Below are positions 1-7,984 of a DNA stretch of 9,240 bases, one piece after another. Positions within the stretch are counted from its first letter, which is position 1. Every line of letters starts with the position of its first letter. The notes beneath the pieces are model-generated. The model made no database searches and had not been told where the DNA came from. It was given only the letters and a program-made list of their open reading frames with translations. A program made the position numbers and the translations under genes. This DNA comes from an uncultured bacterium (GTDB taxonomy: Bacteria > Bacillota > Clostridia > Lachnospirales > Lachnospiraceae): NCBI GenBank assembly GCA_937893485.1, contig CALBJL010000045.1:1-9240 (forward strand), read 5' to 3'.

Positions 1-1094
1 ACCTGCGCACGTTCCTTTTCCACAATATCACTGTTATACTGGATACGCGCACGCAGCTTCTGTCTGCGCACGAGCAGATTGTGCTTGAGCTCCGACATCT
101 CACCCGGCTTCAACAGCGCATACGGTTGGTCGATCCATACATGCGAATCGTACAGTCCAAGCCCCTTTAACAGTCCAACCAGCTTTTTCTTGCAGTAATT
201 CAGCTCATCATTCGCGCGCATATAGCGCTCACGCTCTTTCACCGCCTCAAGATACTGCTCCCACTGATACTCAAATTCCTTTGAATTTTTCACATGGTAT
301 TTTTCACAGGCATAATCGACCGCATTTGTGATATTGACATACTTGATCTTTGTGCGGTTCAAAAGTTCAATCGCATGGTTCGCGTTGATCTCCGCACGGA
401 CAATACCGGTCGACGCATTCTGGTAGCGGATAAAAATGAACGCTCCGCCAGCCACTGCCAGTGCCGCGATCACGATCCAGCCCCATGTAATATCCACCGA
501 AAAACCGGTCTGTAAGACAACCAGCAGCACCATCAGCAGAACAAATACCGAAAATACGACGAGCGATGCCATCCGTAACACATACTGCTCATGCAGCAGA
601 TCGCTCCGCAGTAGTGTCCACTGCATCTTTTCACCCTCCAGATAAGCCATGTCACTTTTGACCGTCGTCTGATAGGCCTCGTTCGTCTGCAGCCTGCGGA
701 TCGCATCCGGAATATCCGTCTCCATCTGCTCCATCATCACAAACTGTACATCCGAGAGTTTTTTTGACGTATTCAGATACTCGTTTCTCGTGTGATCAAG
801 CTGACTGATACGCTCCGCGACTTTGCGGATCGGCTCCTTCTGCTCGTCCGGCAGGTCTGTCAGTGTCTCTATATCCTTTAAATAACTGGTAACGATGTCA
901 TACTCCTTGCGCTCCTCGCTGACCTCGCGCGCCGCCTCGATGATCTGCTCACAGTGATCAAGCACATGGTGTCCGATCTCCCGCTGATCCAAAGCCGGGT
1001 CAGCCGGACTATTTTCCGCCTGTTCCCATTCGTTCTGCGGCTCCTGCAATAATTCCTTTTTTTTCCGTTTTCTCCTGAACCAGCCCATTCTCAT
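1..1094 (-). CDS. Two-helix membrane protein with long charged helical domains, C-terminus cut by window edge
   Basis: This frame is open for 364 codons from ATG at 1094 and leaves the window without a stop, so the protein is partial. The N-terminus is strongly basic (RRKRKKK, residues 7-13), followed by a Glu/Gln-rich helical segment to about residue 170. Two hydrophobic helices follow at about 175-197 and 204-224, joined by a very short loop. A second charged, coiled-coil-like region then runs to the edge. The basic N-terminus and hairpin predict that both soluble parts lie in the cytoplasm, with only the loop exposed outside. AGGAAAGG (1100-1107) lies five bases before ATG 1094; a second ATG at 1088 is possible. 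It starts 31 bases after the TPR gene and is probably the fourth gene of the operon. I do not recognise the family. A membrane anchor or scaffold for the upstream products is inference only. Confidence 0.85.
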   Translation of the reverse strand, partial: MRMGWFRRKRKKKELLQEPQNEWEQAENSPADPALDQREIGHHVLDHCEQIIEAAREVSEERKEYDIVTSYLKDIETLTDLPDEQKEPIRKVAERISQLDHTRNEYLNTSKKLSDVQFVMMEQMETDIPDAIRRLQTNEAYQTTVKSDMAYLEGEKMQWTLLRSDLLHEQYVLRMASLVVFSVFVLLMVLLVVLQTGFSVDITWGWIVIAALAVAGGAFIFIRYQNASTGIVRAEINANHAIELLNRTKIKYVNITNAVDYACEKYHVKNSKEFEYQWEQYLEAVKERERYMRANDELNYCKKKLVGLLKGLGLYDSHVWIDQPYALLKPGEMSELKHNLLVRRQKLRARIQYNSDIVEKERAQ

Positions 1095-1125
1095 CCTGAC
1101 CTTTCCTAAATATTCCAAACGGCTC

Positions 1126-1908
1126 CTAGCCCTCGCAGCGGCTGCGGTACTCGTTCATCCACTGCAACAGCTGTTGTCCCTGAAATGTATCCGCACCTGC
1201 CGCCCGCGTCTGAGCCAGCAGCTGCTCCATATGTGTGCGCTCCGCGGTGATCTGCGGTGCATTTGCCGCAAAGCGTTCGGATAAGCGCTCCAAAAGCTGC
1301 GGTTTTTCAGACAGGCAGGCTGCATCGACCGCCTCCTGCAGCGTCTCGATCCGGTGATTCAGCAGATAGCCCCTTGAAAAACAGTCTACCGCCTCCGCAA
1401 AATCCTGCAGCCTCGCATACGCACAGCCGAGATTGCTCCAGATATCCCCTGCCACGTGTCCCTGTTTTCTGATCACCTCCGGATCGTTTAACAGTCTGCG
1501 GTAGGCATGGATCGCACGTACATACTGGCGCTGATGCATGAACTGATCCGCATACAGCTTTTTCGCCTCCAGACCACTCATATGATCGTATTTTTGTAAT
1601 TGTACATTTAATATCTGCAATTCGCTCGTCGTCAGATAGCCGTTCGCCGCCTCGAGTGGCAAAAAGAAATCCTTTAACCCCGATTCACCGTCCAGCTTTG
1701 CACGCAGCAGTACCGCCAGCTCCGGCAGCTTTAATTCCTGCTCAACCCAGTCGATAAACGCCGCATTCATAAAATCATCACGTGTCACAAAACGCGCCGA
1801 CTGGACATAATACATCAGTTCTTCCAGCGAATAGATATTTACTTGTCCACTCTCTATGTAATACGGCACCTGTGCCCGCGGTGTCCGACATAAGATCAAC
1901 TGTCCCAT
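1126..1908 (-). CDS. TPR-containing protein of the HSP70-like cluster
   Basis: A 260-residue soluble protein with no signal peptide or membrane segment. The N-terminal part (about 1-85) opens with MGQLILC and a YSLEELMYYV segment, which looks like a small family-specific helical domain. The central part carries two tetratricopeptide-like helix pairs, at about 113-141 (ADQFMHQRQYVRAIHAYRRL) and 155-184 (NLGCAYARLQDFAEAVDCF), with the usual small and aromatic TPR positions. A further helical region follows to the end. TPRs commonly bind partner proteins, including HSP70-type chaperones, which fits the gene directly upstream. The start is uncertain: an in-frame GTG at 1920 would add four residues. 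I prefer ATG 1908 because GAGAG lies five bases before it and the MGQLILC opening looks natural. It lies 32 bases after the HSP70-like gene. Exact function is unknown. Confidence 0.85.
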   Translation of the reverse strand: MGQLILCRTPRAQVPYYIESGQVNIYSLEELMYYVQSARFVTRDDFMNAAFIDWVEQELKLPELAVLLRAKLDGESGLKDFFLPLEAANGYLTTSELQILNVQLQKYDHMSGLEAKKLYADQFMHQRQYVRAIHAYRRLLNDPEVIRKQGHVAGDIWSNLGCAYARLQDFAEAVDCFSRGYLLNHRIETLQEAVDAACLSEKPQLLERLSERFAANAPQITAERTHMEQLLAQTRAAGADTFQGQQLLQWMNEYRSRCEG

Positions 1909-1940
1909 AAGCGCTCTCACTCATTTCTTTCGCGTGTTGT

Positions 1941-3173
1941 CTACAAATTCAATAAATACTCCCATTTTTTACCGGTTCCCGGAACCAGTTCGCCCAGCCC
2001 GACATCCGTCAGCGTGAGCATCACCTCATGATCCGACCTCGGTTCTGCATCAATCCGGATTCTCGTCGTCCGGTTTTCCCTCGGCGGCAGCGCTGCCAGC
2101 TCGACGGACTCGATCCGCGCCTCCCGGCTGTCCGGATGCTGAATCCAGAAATCCACCGTCGGCGATCCGTCAATGATGAGTTCACAGCTTCCCTGCATCT
2201 CATACCACGGCTTTCCCGCCGTGATCAGCGTATAGAAGGACAGGTTGCCACGCTCATACACCTTGAGGCTGACATTGCACTTCATTTCGTGCTCGCCGAT
2301 ATATACATACTGCGGCGTCCGCGCATCCGCCATGCGCATCGCCGCAAAACACGCACCCTTAGAAAACAGGTTTTTACCGAGAAAGACCCTGCGCCCCTGA
2401 CAGAGCAGCTTTAATGACTGCTTCATCCAGCCATCCTCAAATCCGTCACCGACAAGATAAATCGTTGTGATGATCTGTTTGCCGAACGCCTGCGGAATAA
2501 TGTGTGCAAAAATCTCATCCGCCTGCTGCATTTCAAAGCCATAGCGCTCTTCCCGCACCGATAACAGCTGCGGTCTGGAGGTTTTGCCACGCTCGAGGCA
2601 CCAGAACCGCATCTGCCGTCCGTCACAGGCGAACAGCCCCATATCATGGGAGGAAAACTCTGCCGGTTGGTTGCTGCCGTAATAGAAAAAGCTCTCCTTG
2701 TGATCCATCAGATGCACATGTCCCTCCGGCAGCTCCATAAACGCGACACATTCCTTGAGCAGCCGGATCATCGGCAGATCAAGCACATGCGTCGTGAGCA
2801 CCAGACACTCCAACGCAGCCTTCGGTCCGAGCCGTCCCGCCATCATGACCATCTTCTTTAAAAATCTCGCAAGCAGCTCTGACACAGCAAACATATGATC
2901 CTCCAGCTGCACCTGCTCGCCGCACAGCGCGCGCTCCAGCAGGCGGTCCTCACAGCGTCCGAGCCCCGCTTTCCCGACCCGGCGCGCCTCCTCACCGTAT
3001 GCCCAGCTGCCGTCCTTTTTCAACGCCACCGCCAGTGGGATCGAAAAGATCTCGCTGCCTGCCATCGGGCTGACTGTCTCCGGCTCGCCTTTTCCATAGG
3101 AATAGCTCACCATCGCGGCATCCGTATCCAGATCAATCCCGACATATATCTTTCTATCCGTATTTTCTGCCAT
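1941..3173 (-). CDS. HSP70/actin-fold (ASKHA) ATPase-like protein, DUF5716-like
   Basis: A 410-residue cytoplasmic protein whose layout follows an HSP70 nucleotide-binding domain. Residues 10-26 (YVGIDLDTDAAMVSY) match the phosphate-1 strand pair GIDLGTT. Residues 44-65 (SIPLAVAL then GSWAYGEEARR) match the HSP70 stretch leading into VGEEAKR. Residues 97-165 follow the HSP70 region ending in NEPTAAALAYG (here MDHKESFFYYG). Residues 237-280 (TIYLVGDGFEDGW to KGACFAAM) match the adenosine motif LVGGSTRIP and the following GAA helix. The phosphate-2 region (178-192, DMGLFACDGRQMRF) lacks the normal GGGT. The last 100 or so residues are beta-rich with LPPRENRTTRIRI, like an HSP70 substrate-binding beta domain. 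AGGGG (3181-3185) lies seven bases before ATG. I recall such proteins as the DUF5716 family next to DUF5717; that name is from memory. Whether it still hydrolyses ATP is doubtful. Confidence 0.88.
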   Translation of the reverse strand: MAENTDRKIYVGIDLDTDAAMVSYSYGKGEPETVSPMAGSEIFSIPLAVALKKDGSWAYGEEARRVGKAGLGRCEDRLLERALCGEQVQLEDHMFAVSELLARFLKKMVMMAGRLGPKAALECLVLTTHVLDLPMIRLLKECVAFMELPEGHVHLMDHKESFFYYGSNQPAEFSSHDMGLFACDGRQMRFWCLERGKTSRPQLLSVREERYGFEMQQADEIFAHIIPQAFGKQIITTIYLVGDGFEDGWMKQSLKLLCQGRRVFLGKNLFSKGACFAAMRMADARTPQYVYIGEHEMKCNVSLKVYERGNLSFYTLITAGKPWYEMQGSCELIIDGSPTVDFWIQHPDSREARIESVELAALPPRENRTTRIRIDAEPRSDHEVMLTLTDVGLGELVPGTGKKWEYLLNL

Positions 3174-3206
3174 TGTTCAACCCCTGTATCTAAACTCCAT
3201 CAGCCC

Positions 3207-6200
3207 TCAGCGCACCCGGAACAGCTTTTCCGTCAGGCTGTCATAGACCTGATATTCCTCCATCTGTGTCTGTAGCTGCGCCGCCTGATCCGCCTGCACA
3301 CTTTCCACCATCTGTGACAACCTCGCGTGGCTGTTTTTCGGAACTGCTGCATAGTGAGGCAGCTCCACCACATGACTCTCGGTAATCGTCTCCATCCGGT
3401 CACTCTTTTCACAGATATAATACTCCAGCTGCTCTCCGCCGATCATCGGGATGTTCCACAGACAGATACCGGCGATTGCAGGCTCCATCAACACCTTCCG
3501 GAAGCTGCCGTCTCCGGTACTCATCCGGTAATTCAGCCATACCTGCGAATCGGAAACCGACTGACGGTACTCAATCACATACCGGTCATACAGATGGTGG
3601 CGCACCAGCTGCCGGTCCGGCATCCGCAAAAAGCATTCATAGATCTCTCCCTGTTCCATAAATGTCTCGATCTGTTCATCGACAAAACGCTCCTGATCGG
3701 CTGTGAGCACCTCCTGATCGGCATAGTGCCCTAGCAGCGCCAGACGCACATAGGGATTCGGCTGTCTCCTGCCGAGCACATGCTGCTCCAGATACACATA
3801 CATCTGCGGCTCCGCCGGTGTCTGCTGCACAAATACCTCATAGGAGAAATAGGTCAGATACGCCATGCATACCTGCTCCCGCCCATGACCTGCGGCATAG
3901 TCCGCAAAGACTTTCTGTACATCCGGCGTGAACGCAGCGGTAAACATCATTTGTATGAGCAGACGCTCCTCGAGCTCCGCCGTCCGGATCTGCTGCTTCA
4001 TCGCCTCGCGCCAGATCTCCACCATCCGCGCCGCCGGTCCCTGATAATAGCTGCACAGATATTCTAACACCGGGCGCTTTCTACTGCCCTGCAAAAAGCA
4101 CTGCAGGGTCAGATATAACAGATGTTCTTCTTCCTGCATCTGCTGTGCCTGTAATTGTGCGAGCACGATCTCCTGCAATGCATCGAGCGATACCTTTCCG
4201 ATGCCATACATGATCAGGAATGCCCATGCCTCGCCGTACATATGCAGCTGGATCAGCGACTCCAGATACTGATCCTTCGCACTGCGTGCAAGCCTGCCGA
4301 AATCGATCTTTTTTAAATACTCACGGATATCCCCGGCAAAGCCCTCCCCACGGCAGTAATCTAAAAATCCGGGGCTGATCCGGCTCTTATACTCATCCGA
4401 TACCGCCTCCGAGCGCACAAGCGTCCGCACATAGCCCGCCATCCGCTCATCCATATGCAAAAGCTTGGTCTTGCCGTTCATGTGATGCAGGACATATGGC
4501 AGTTCCTCCGGTGCCTGCTCTAAACATTTCCGGATATATCTGCCCGGATTCATCAGACGTACCATCTGTGCATCCGGCGGCAGCGCATAACGCCTGCCGT
4601 GCGCATCCTGCAATAAAATCACATAATTTCCCGGATAAACCGGCACATATGCCTGATGGTGGACGATCGGAACATGCTGCGGGGATCTGAGATTTTCCTG
4701 CTGTACAATCACATGTGTACAGGAATCCTCCGGACAGGTAAATTGATTGACATACAGAATCTTCGCCAGTGCGTGTGCGAGCTCCTCCGTCATCGGCAGA
4801 CGTTCCAGCGTGTGCGCATACACAACCGCCAGATTATCATCGATATGTCCGGCGAGAATCTCCTGCTTTGCAAAATCGAGCATGATCTGCTGATAGCGCT
4901 CGTACACCATCGGCTGATCCTCTTTGTGCGCGATAATATTGACATACAGTACCGCCTTCTGGCGGTAATTCAAATGATTGGTATATTGAAAATAGAGCTG
5001 AACCGCTTTCGGAAGCTGCCGTACCTCCCTTGGATCAAGCGATGCCATAAATGCCTCATACAGCCCCGTGATCTGGAGGTCGTGCTCGATCGCCAGCTCA
5101 TACCATGCGTGCGTGTCCGCATCAAAACGCTGTCCCTTGATCCGGTAAGCACACACACCGGCTAACATTTCCTCCTGCGGATATGCCTCATAGCACGCCT
5201 GCAAAATATCATCCAGCAGCCGCACATACGTATGGACACCGATCGCCCGACGCACGATCTGGCGGCACAGATCCTCGGTAAACCTCTGGTGACGGCAGAT
5301 CCAGTGTAATACATGCAGCTCAAACCGTCCGAGCTGCAGGAGCAGATACGGCTCTTTGATATAAATATCCGCTGCCAGCGCATACAGAAACGGACTGCAC
5401 AGCCCTCCGGTAAACCACTGTTCCATCAGCTTTAACTGTCTTGCCGATACCTCCGGCGAATGGTCTGCGATCTGCATGATAATAAACCGCAGCCACGGAT
5501 CGGTATGCTTTTCCCGATAAATCGCGCGGATATTTTCATGCAGCTTCTCAAGTAGCTTCGGTTCTTTTTCCGTCAGTGTACATAAGTATAAGAAAAATGC
5601 CCACTCCCGATCCGTGCCTGCACTGCGGCTGTGACGGTACTCGTCTATGATCCATGCCGCTTCCTGCAACTGGCGGTTACAAAGATACGCATAGGCACAC
5701 CACAGCGCATCCATATCCGTATGCTCCTCGCGGTCGCGTCTTCTTTTCAGGCATTCCGTCGTCCGTTTCGCCCACTCCCCAAGCACGATGCTGCCGTCCA
5801 AATACCGCTCGTAATCGCGGTAGAGCTGCAAATTCTCCTGCCTGATCCTGCGGCGGTCATCACGTTCCAGATCCAGCACCGCCTGCCTGACGGCAGTGAT
5901 CTCATATAATTCCCGCTGCATCGGATTTTTGAACGTCAGTCTTGCATAATTTTTCCCGGCATGCATGAGCTCCGGATAGATCCGGTAACGGAATTCCATA
6001 TGGTCGCCGTTGAAATCATCGCTGGTGATCCGCTCCTTTTCCGGCACTAAAAAATCCGCATCACTCGATACGGTCAGTTCGACATAGCCCCAGTCCCCGC
6101 ACCGGATCTGCAACACTTCCTCCAACGGCTCCGACACCTGCAGATGCTCCGCCTCATGACTCGGGAGCGTGATCAGCACACGGTTCTTCCGCCCGCATGC

Positions 6201-6743
6201 CACCAGAAACTGTTCGATATTTGTCCGCGTCACCGGCTTTGCGGCGAGCAGCCTGTCGTAGAGCTGTTCACTTGTGCTGCGCAGCAGCTTCCGGAATCCG
6301 GGCGCAGAAAACACATGGATACTCTCTCTCCAGTTGGTCCGATAGAGCCGCACGAAATCATCCAGATTCGTGATACGCCCGATCGAAGTCTCCGCATACA
6401 GACGCTTGACCGCAACCGACCATGACAAATCATACTCTCCGCCGTTACTGATCACGAAAAACGTACCGGTAGCGACCTCCCCCTCCTGCATATGTTCACC
6501 GTGGAACTCATAGGAGATCTCTGCCCGCTCGCCCTGGAACTGCGGGTTTTTGATCTCCATGCGCAGATCTGTGGAATAGATCACGCCCTTCATCGGCACA
6601 TGGCGAATGCTCTCGATCGTAAATGTTCCGCTCGTGCTGACCCCCTCAACCGGTTCGAGACGGATCTGATCCGGTGTGATGGTCAGAACCGGTACATCGG
6701 TATATACTTTTCCCTCTGCCAGTTCTTCAATTCTTCTGTACAC
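3207..6743 (-). CDS. Giant beta-domain plus alpha-solenoid protein, DUF5717-like
   Basis: A 1178-residue protein, first gene of the leftward operon. There is no signal peptide or membrane helix, so it is probably cytoplasmic. Roughly residues 1-290 are beta-rich and look like two Ig-like sandwich domains (for example TGTFTIESIRHVPMKG and GDWGYVELTVSSDADF) around a helical linker. From about 300 to 900 it is almost entirely amphipathic helices with many Leu, Tyr, Gln and Arg residues and TPR-like pairs, as in an alpha-solenoid scaffold. The C-terminal 270 residues stay helical, then turn mixed, and end in SLTEKLFRVR. The start is GTG, supported by AGGTG five bases upstream; no ATG lies nearby. 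No catalytic motif is evident. The next gene begins 33 bases downstream and encodes the HSP70-like protein, so a scaffold or co-chaperone role is inferred. The DUF5717 family name is recalled, not searched. Confidence 0.9.
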   Translation of the reverse strand: MYRRIEELAEGKVYTDVPVLTITPDQIRLEPVEGVSTSGTFTIESIRHVPMKGVIYSTDLRMEIKNPQFQGERAEISYEFHGEHMQEGEVATGTFFVISNGGEYDLSWSVAVKRLYAETSIGRITNLDDFVRLYRTNWRESIHVFSAPGFRKLLRSTSEQLYDRLLAAKPVTRTNIEQFLVACGRKNRVLITLPSHEAEHLQVSEPLEEVLQIRCGDWGYVELTVSSDADFLVPEKERITSDDFNGDHMEFRYRIYPELMHAGKNYARLTFKNPMQRELYEITAVRQAVLDLERDDRRRIRQENLQLYRDYERYLDGSIVLGEWAKRTTECLKRRRDREEHTDMDALWCAYAYLCNRQLQEAAWIIDEYRHSRSAGTDREWAFFLYLCTLTEKEPKLLEKLHENIRAIYREKHTDPWLRFIIMQIADHSPEVSARQLKLMEQWFTGGLCSPFLYALAADIYIKEPYLLLQLGRFELHVLHWICRHQRFTEDLCRQIVRRAIGVHTYVRLLDDILQACYEAYPQEEMLAGVCAYRIKGQRFDADTHAWYELAIEHDLQITGLYEAFMASLDPREVRQLPKAVQLYFQYTNHLNYRQKAVLYVNIIAHKEDQPMVYERYQQIMLDFAKQEILAGHIDDNLAVVYAHTLERLPMTEELAHALAKILYVNQFTCPEDSCTHVIVQQENLRSPQHVPIVHHQAYVPVYPGNYVILLQDAHGRRYALPPDAQMVRLMNPGRYIRKCLEQAPEELPYVLHHMNGKTKLLHMDERMAGYVRTLVRSEAVSDEYKSRISPGFLDYCRGEGFAGDIREYLKKIDFGRLARSAKDQYLESLIQLHMYGEAWAFLIMYGIGKVSLDALQEIVLAQLQAQQMQEEEHLLYLTLQCFLQGSRKRPVLEYLCSYYQGPAARMVEIWREAMKQQIRTAELEERLLIQMMFTAAFTPDVQKVFADYAAGHGREQVCMAYLTYFSYEVFVQQTPAEPQMYVYLEQHVLGRRQPNPYVRLALLGHYADQEVLTADQERFVDEQIETFMEQGEIYECFLRMPDRQLVRHHLYDRYVIEYRQSVSDSQVWLNYRMSTGDGSFRKVLMEPAIAGICLWNIPMIGGEQLEYYICEKSDRMETITESHVVELPHYAAVPKNSHARLSQMVESVQADQAAQLQTQMEEYQVYDSLTEKLFRVR

Positions 6744-6748
6744 GTTAA

Positions 6749-6753
6749 CACCT
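6749..6753 (-). promoter_or_regulatory. Ribosome binding site supporting a GTG start
   Basis: Read on the minus strand this is AGGTG, five bases before the GTG start codon at 6743. It decides the start of the 1178-residue protein, because the frame has no nearby ATG with a comparable site. Confidence 0.6.
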
Positions 6754-6764
6754 GTTTTTATTAG

Positions 6765-6792
6765 TTGAATTTATTTATAGTTATGGTATACT
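6765..6792 (+). promoter_or_regulatory. Sigma-A type promoter for the aminotransferase gene, extended -10
   Basis: A -35 box TTGAAT (6765-6770) and a -10 box TATACT (6787-6792) are separated by 16 bases. The -10 is preceded by TG and one base (TGGTATACT), an extended -10 typical of Gram-positive housekeeping promoters. Transcription would start near 6799 and give a leader of about 60 bases before the GTG start at 6861. Confidence 0.65.
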
Positions 6793-6802
6793 ATCAGATA
6801 AC

Positions 6803-6831
6803 ATTATACAATATTTAGTAGTTGTTAGCAA
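6803..6831 (-). promoter_or_regulatory. Sigma-A type promoter for the leftward four-gene operon
   Basis: On the minus strand a -35 box TTGCTA (plus-strand 6826-6831) and a perfect -10 box TATAAT (6803-6808) are separated by 17 bases. Transcription would start near 6796 and reach the GTG start at 6743 after about 50 bases. It faces the rightward promoter at 6765-6792, and their initiation zones overlap. Confidence 0.65.
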
Positions 6832-6844
6832 TCATTTTTGGATT

Positions 6845-6850
6845 AGGAGG
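6845..6850 (+). promoter_or_regulatory. Strong ribosome binding site AGGAGG
   Basis: A perfect AGGAGG lies ten bases before GTG 6861. It lies inside the reading frame if translation started at the upstream TTG (6822), which argues strongly for GTG 6861 as the true start. Confidence 0.75.
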
Positions 6851-6860
6851 CATCAAAATC

Positions 6861-7967
6861 GTGGATCAGAACAATCAGAAAATAACACCCAAAGAGCATT
6901 TTCACGGCAGTGATCTTGAGAAGATCGAAAAGATCTATGGCATCCGCAAGGAGGATATCACCAGCTTTTCCGCCAACGTAAATCCGCTCGGTATCTCGCC
7001 TAAGCTGCGCGAGACACTCGCTTCACACGTAGATGCCATCACCACCTATCCGGATCGTGAATACACCTCCCTGCGTAATTGCATTGCCGATTATGTAGGC
7101 GCGGACATGAAAAATATCCTTGTTGGAAACGGTTCTACGGAGCTGATCTCCCTGATCATCCAGATCGAGCATCCGAAAAAGGCTATGATCATCGGACCGA
7201 CCTATTCCGAATACGAGCGTGAGGTCAAGCTCGGCGGCGGCACGACGATCTACTATCCGCTGCGCGAGAGCGACGGTTTCTGTCTGCAGCCGGATGATTT
7301 TATCTCCAAGCTGAACGAATCGATTGACATGCTCATTATCTGCAACCCGAACAATCCGACCAGCACCTGTATTACCGGAAAACAGATGCGCCGTATTCTC
7401 GACGCATGTAAAGAGCACGGCATTTTTGTGATGGTTGATGAAACTTATGTGGAGTTTGCGACCGATGTAGAGCGCGTCACCGCGGTTCCGCTGACGAAGT
7501 TCTATGACAATCTGATCATTCTCCGCGGCACGAGCAAGTTTTTCGCCGCACCGGGGCTGCGTCTCGGCTACGCGATCACCGGCAACCGTGATCTGTTAAA
7601 AAATCTGAGCACCAGACAGAACCCGTGGAGCATCAGCTCCTTAGCAGCGATCGCCGGTGAGATCATGTTTACCGATCAGGAATATGTCGCACAGACACGT
7701 GCACTGATCTCCTCTGAGCGGGAACGCATGTACAACATGCTCTCCTCCCATCCGGATTACCGTGTGTATGAGCCGTCCGCCAACTTCCTGCTCGTCAGGC
7801 TGCTGCGCGAGGATCAGACAAGCGAGACGCTGTTTGACAAGGCGATCCGCCGCGGCATGATGATCCGCGACTGCTCAACCTTCCCGTTCCTTGATGACCG
7901 TTACATCCGTTTCTGCATCATGTCACCGGAAATGAACGACCGGCTGATGGAGTGTATTCTTGAATAA
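6861..7967 (+). CDS. PLP-dependent aminotransferase, HisC/CobD-like (class I/II)
   Basis: A complete 368-residue fold-type I PLP enzyme, the normal length for histidinol-phosphate aminotransferase or threonine-phosphate decarboxylase. The sequence shows FHGSDLEKIEKIYG near residues 14-27 and SFSANVNPLG at 35-44, an opening more typical of CobD-type enzymes than of HisC. GNGSTE (89-94) is the cofactor phosphate loop. NPNNPT (162-167) and DETYVEF (193-199) supply the Asn and Asp that bind the PLP ring. TSKFFAAPGLRLGYA (224-238) contains the Schiff-base Lys226 and Arg234. Arg350 in YIRFCI should bind the substrate carboxylate. The start is GTG at 6861, set by AGGAGG; a TTG at 6822 was rejected. 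It has its own promoter and no neighbouring his or cob genes, so the substrate cannot be fixed from context. The aminotransferase-fold call is firm; histidinol phosphate, threonine phosphate or another amino donor remain open. Confidence 0.93.
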   Translation: MDQNNQKITPKEHFHGSDLEKIEKIYGIRKEDITSFSANVNPLGISPKLRETLASHVDAITTYPDREYTSLRNCIADYVGADMKNILVGNGSTELISLIIQIEHPKKAMIIGPTYSEYEREVKLGGGTTIYYPLRESDGFCLQPDDFISKLNESIDMLIICNPNNPTSTCITGKQMRRILDACKEHGIFVMVDETYVEFATDVERVTAVPLTKFYDNLIILRGTSKFFAAPGLRLGYAITGNRDLLKNLSTRQNPWSISSLAAIAGEIMFTDQEYVAQTRALISSERERMYNMLSSHPDYRVYEPSANFLLVRLLREDQTSETLFDKAIRRGMMIRDCSTFPFLDDRYIRFCIMSPEMNDRLMECILE

Positions 7968-7984
7968 TGTAATTCCTGTAACCG

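Noticed and set aside
294..645. Two overlapping plus-strand frames near the left edge
   Set aside because: They oppose the membrane protein gene, whose minus frame is open for 364 codons and contains clear transmembrane helices.
1909..1920. GTG 1920 as start of the TPR protein
   Set aside because: It would add only four residues; ATG 1908 has a GAGAG site at suitable spacing. It is kept as an alternative, not excluded.
3327..5165. Several plus-strand open frames of 60 to 170 codons opposite the 1178-residue gene
   Set aside because: They are antisense shadows of a strongly coding minus-strand gene, with Arg/His/Pro-rich unnatural composition and no ribosome sites.
6822..6860. TTG start adding 13 codons to the aminotransferase
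   Set aside because: The AGGAGG ribosome site lies inside this extension and points to GTG 6861; the extra residues do not resemble the family N-terminus.
7023..7418. 131-codon minus-strand frame inside the aminotransferase gene
   Set aside because: It overlaps conserved active-site coding sequence on the other strand and has no family resemblance.
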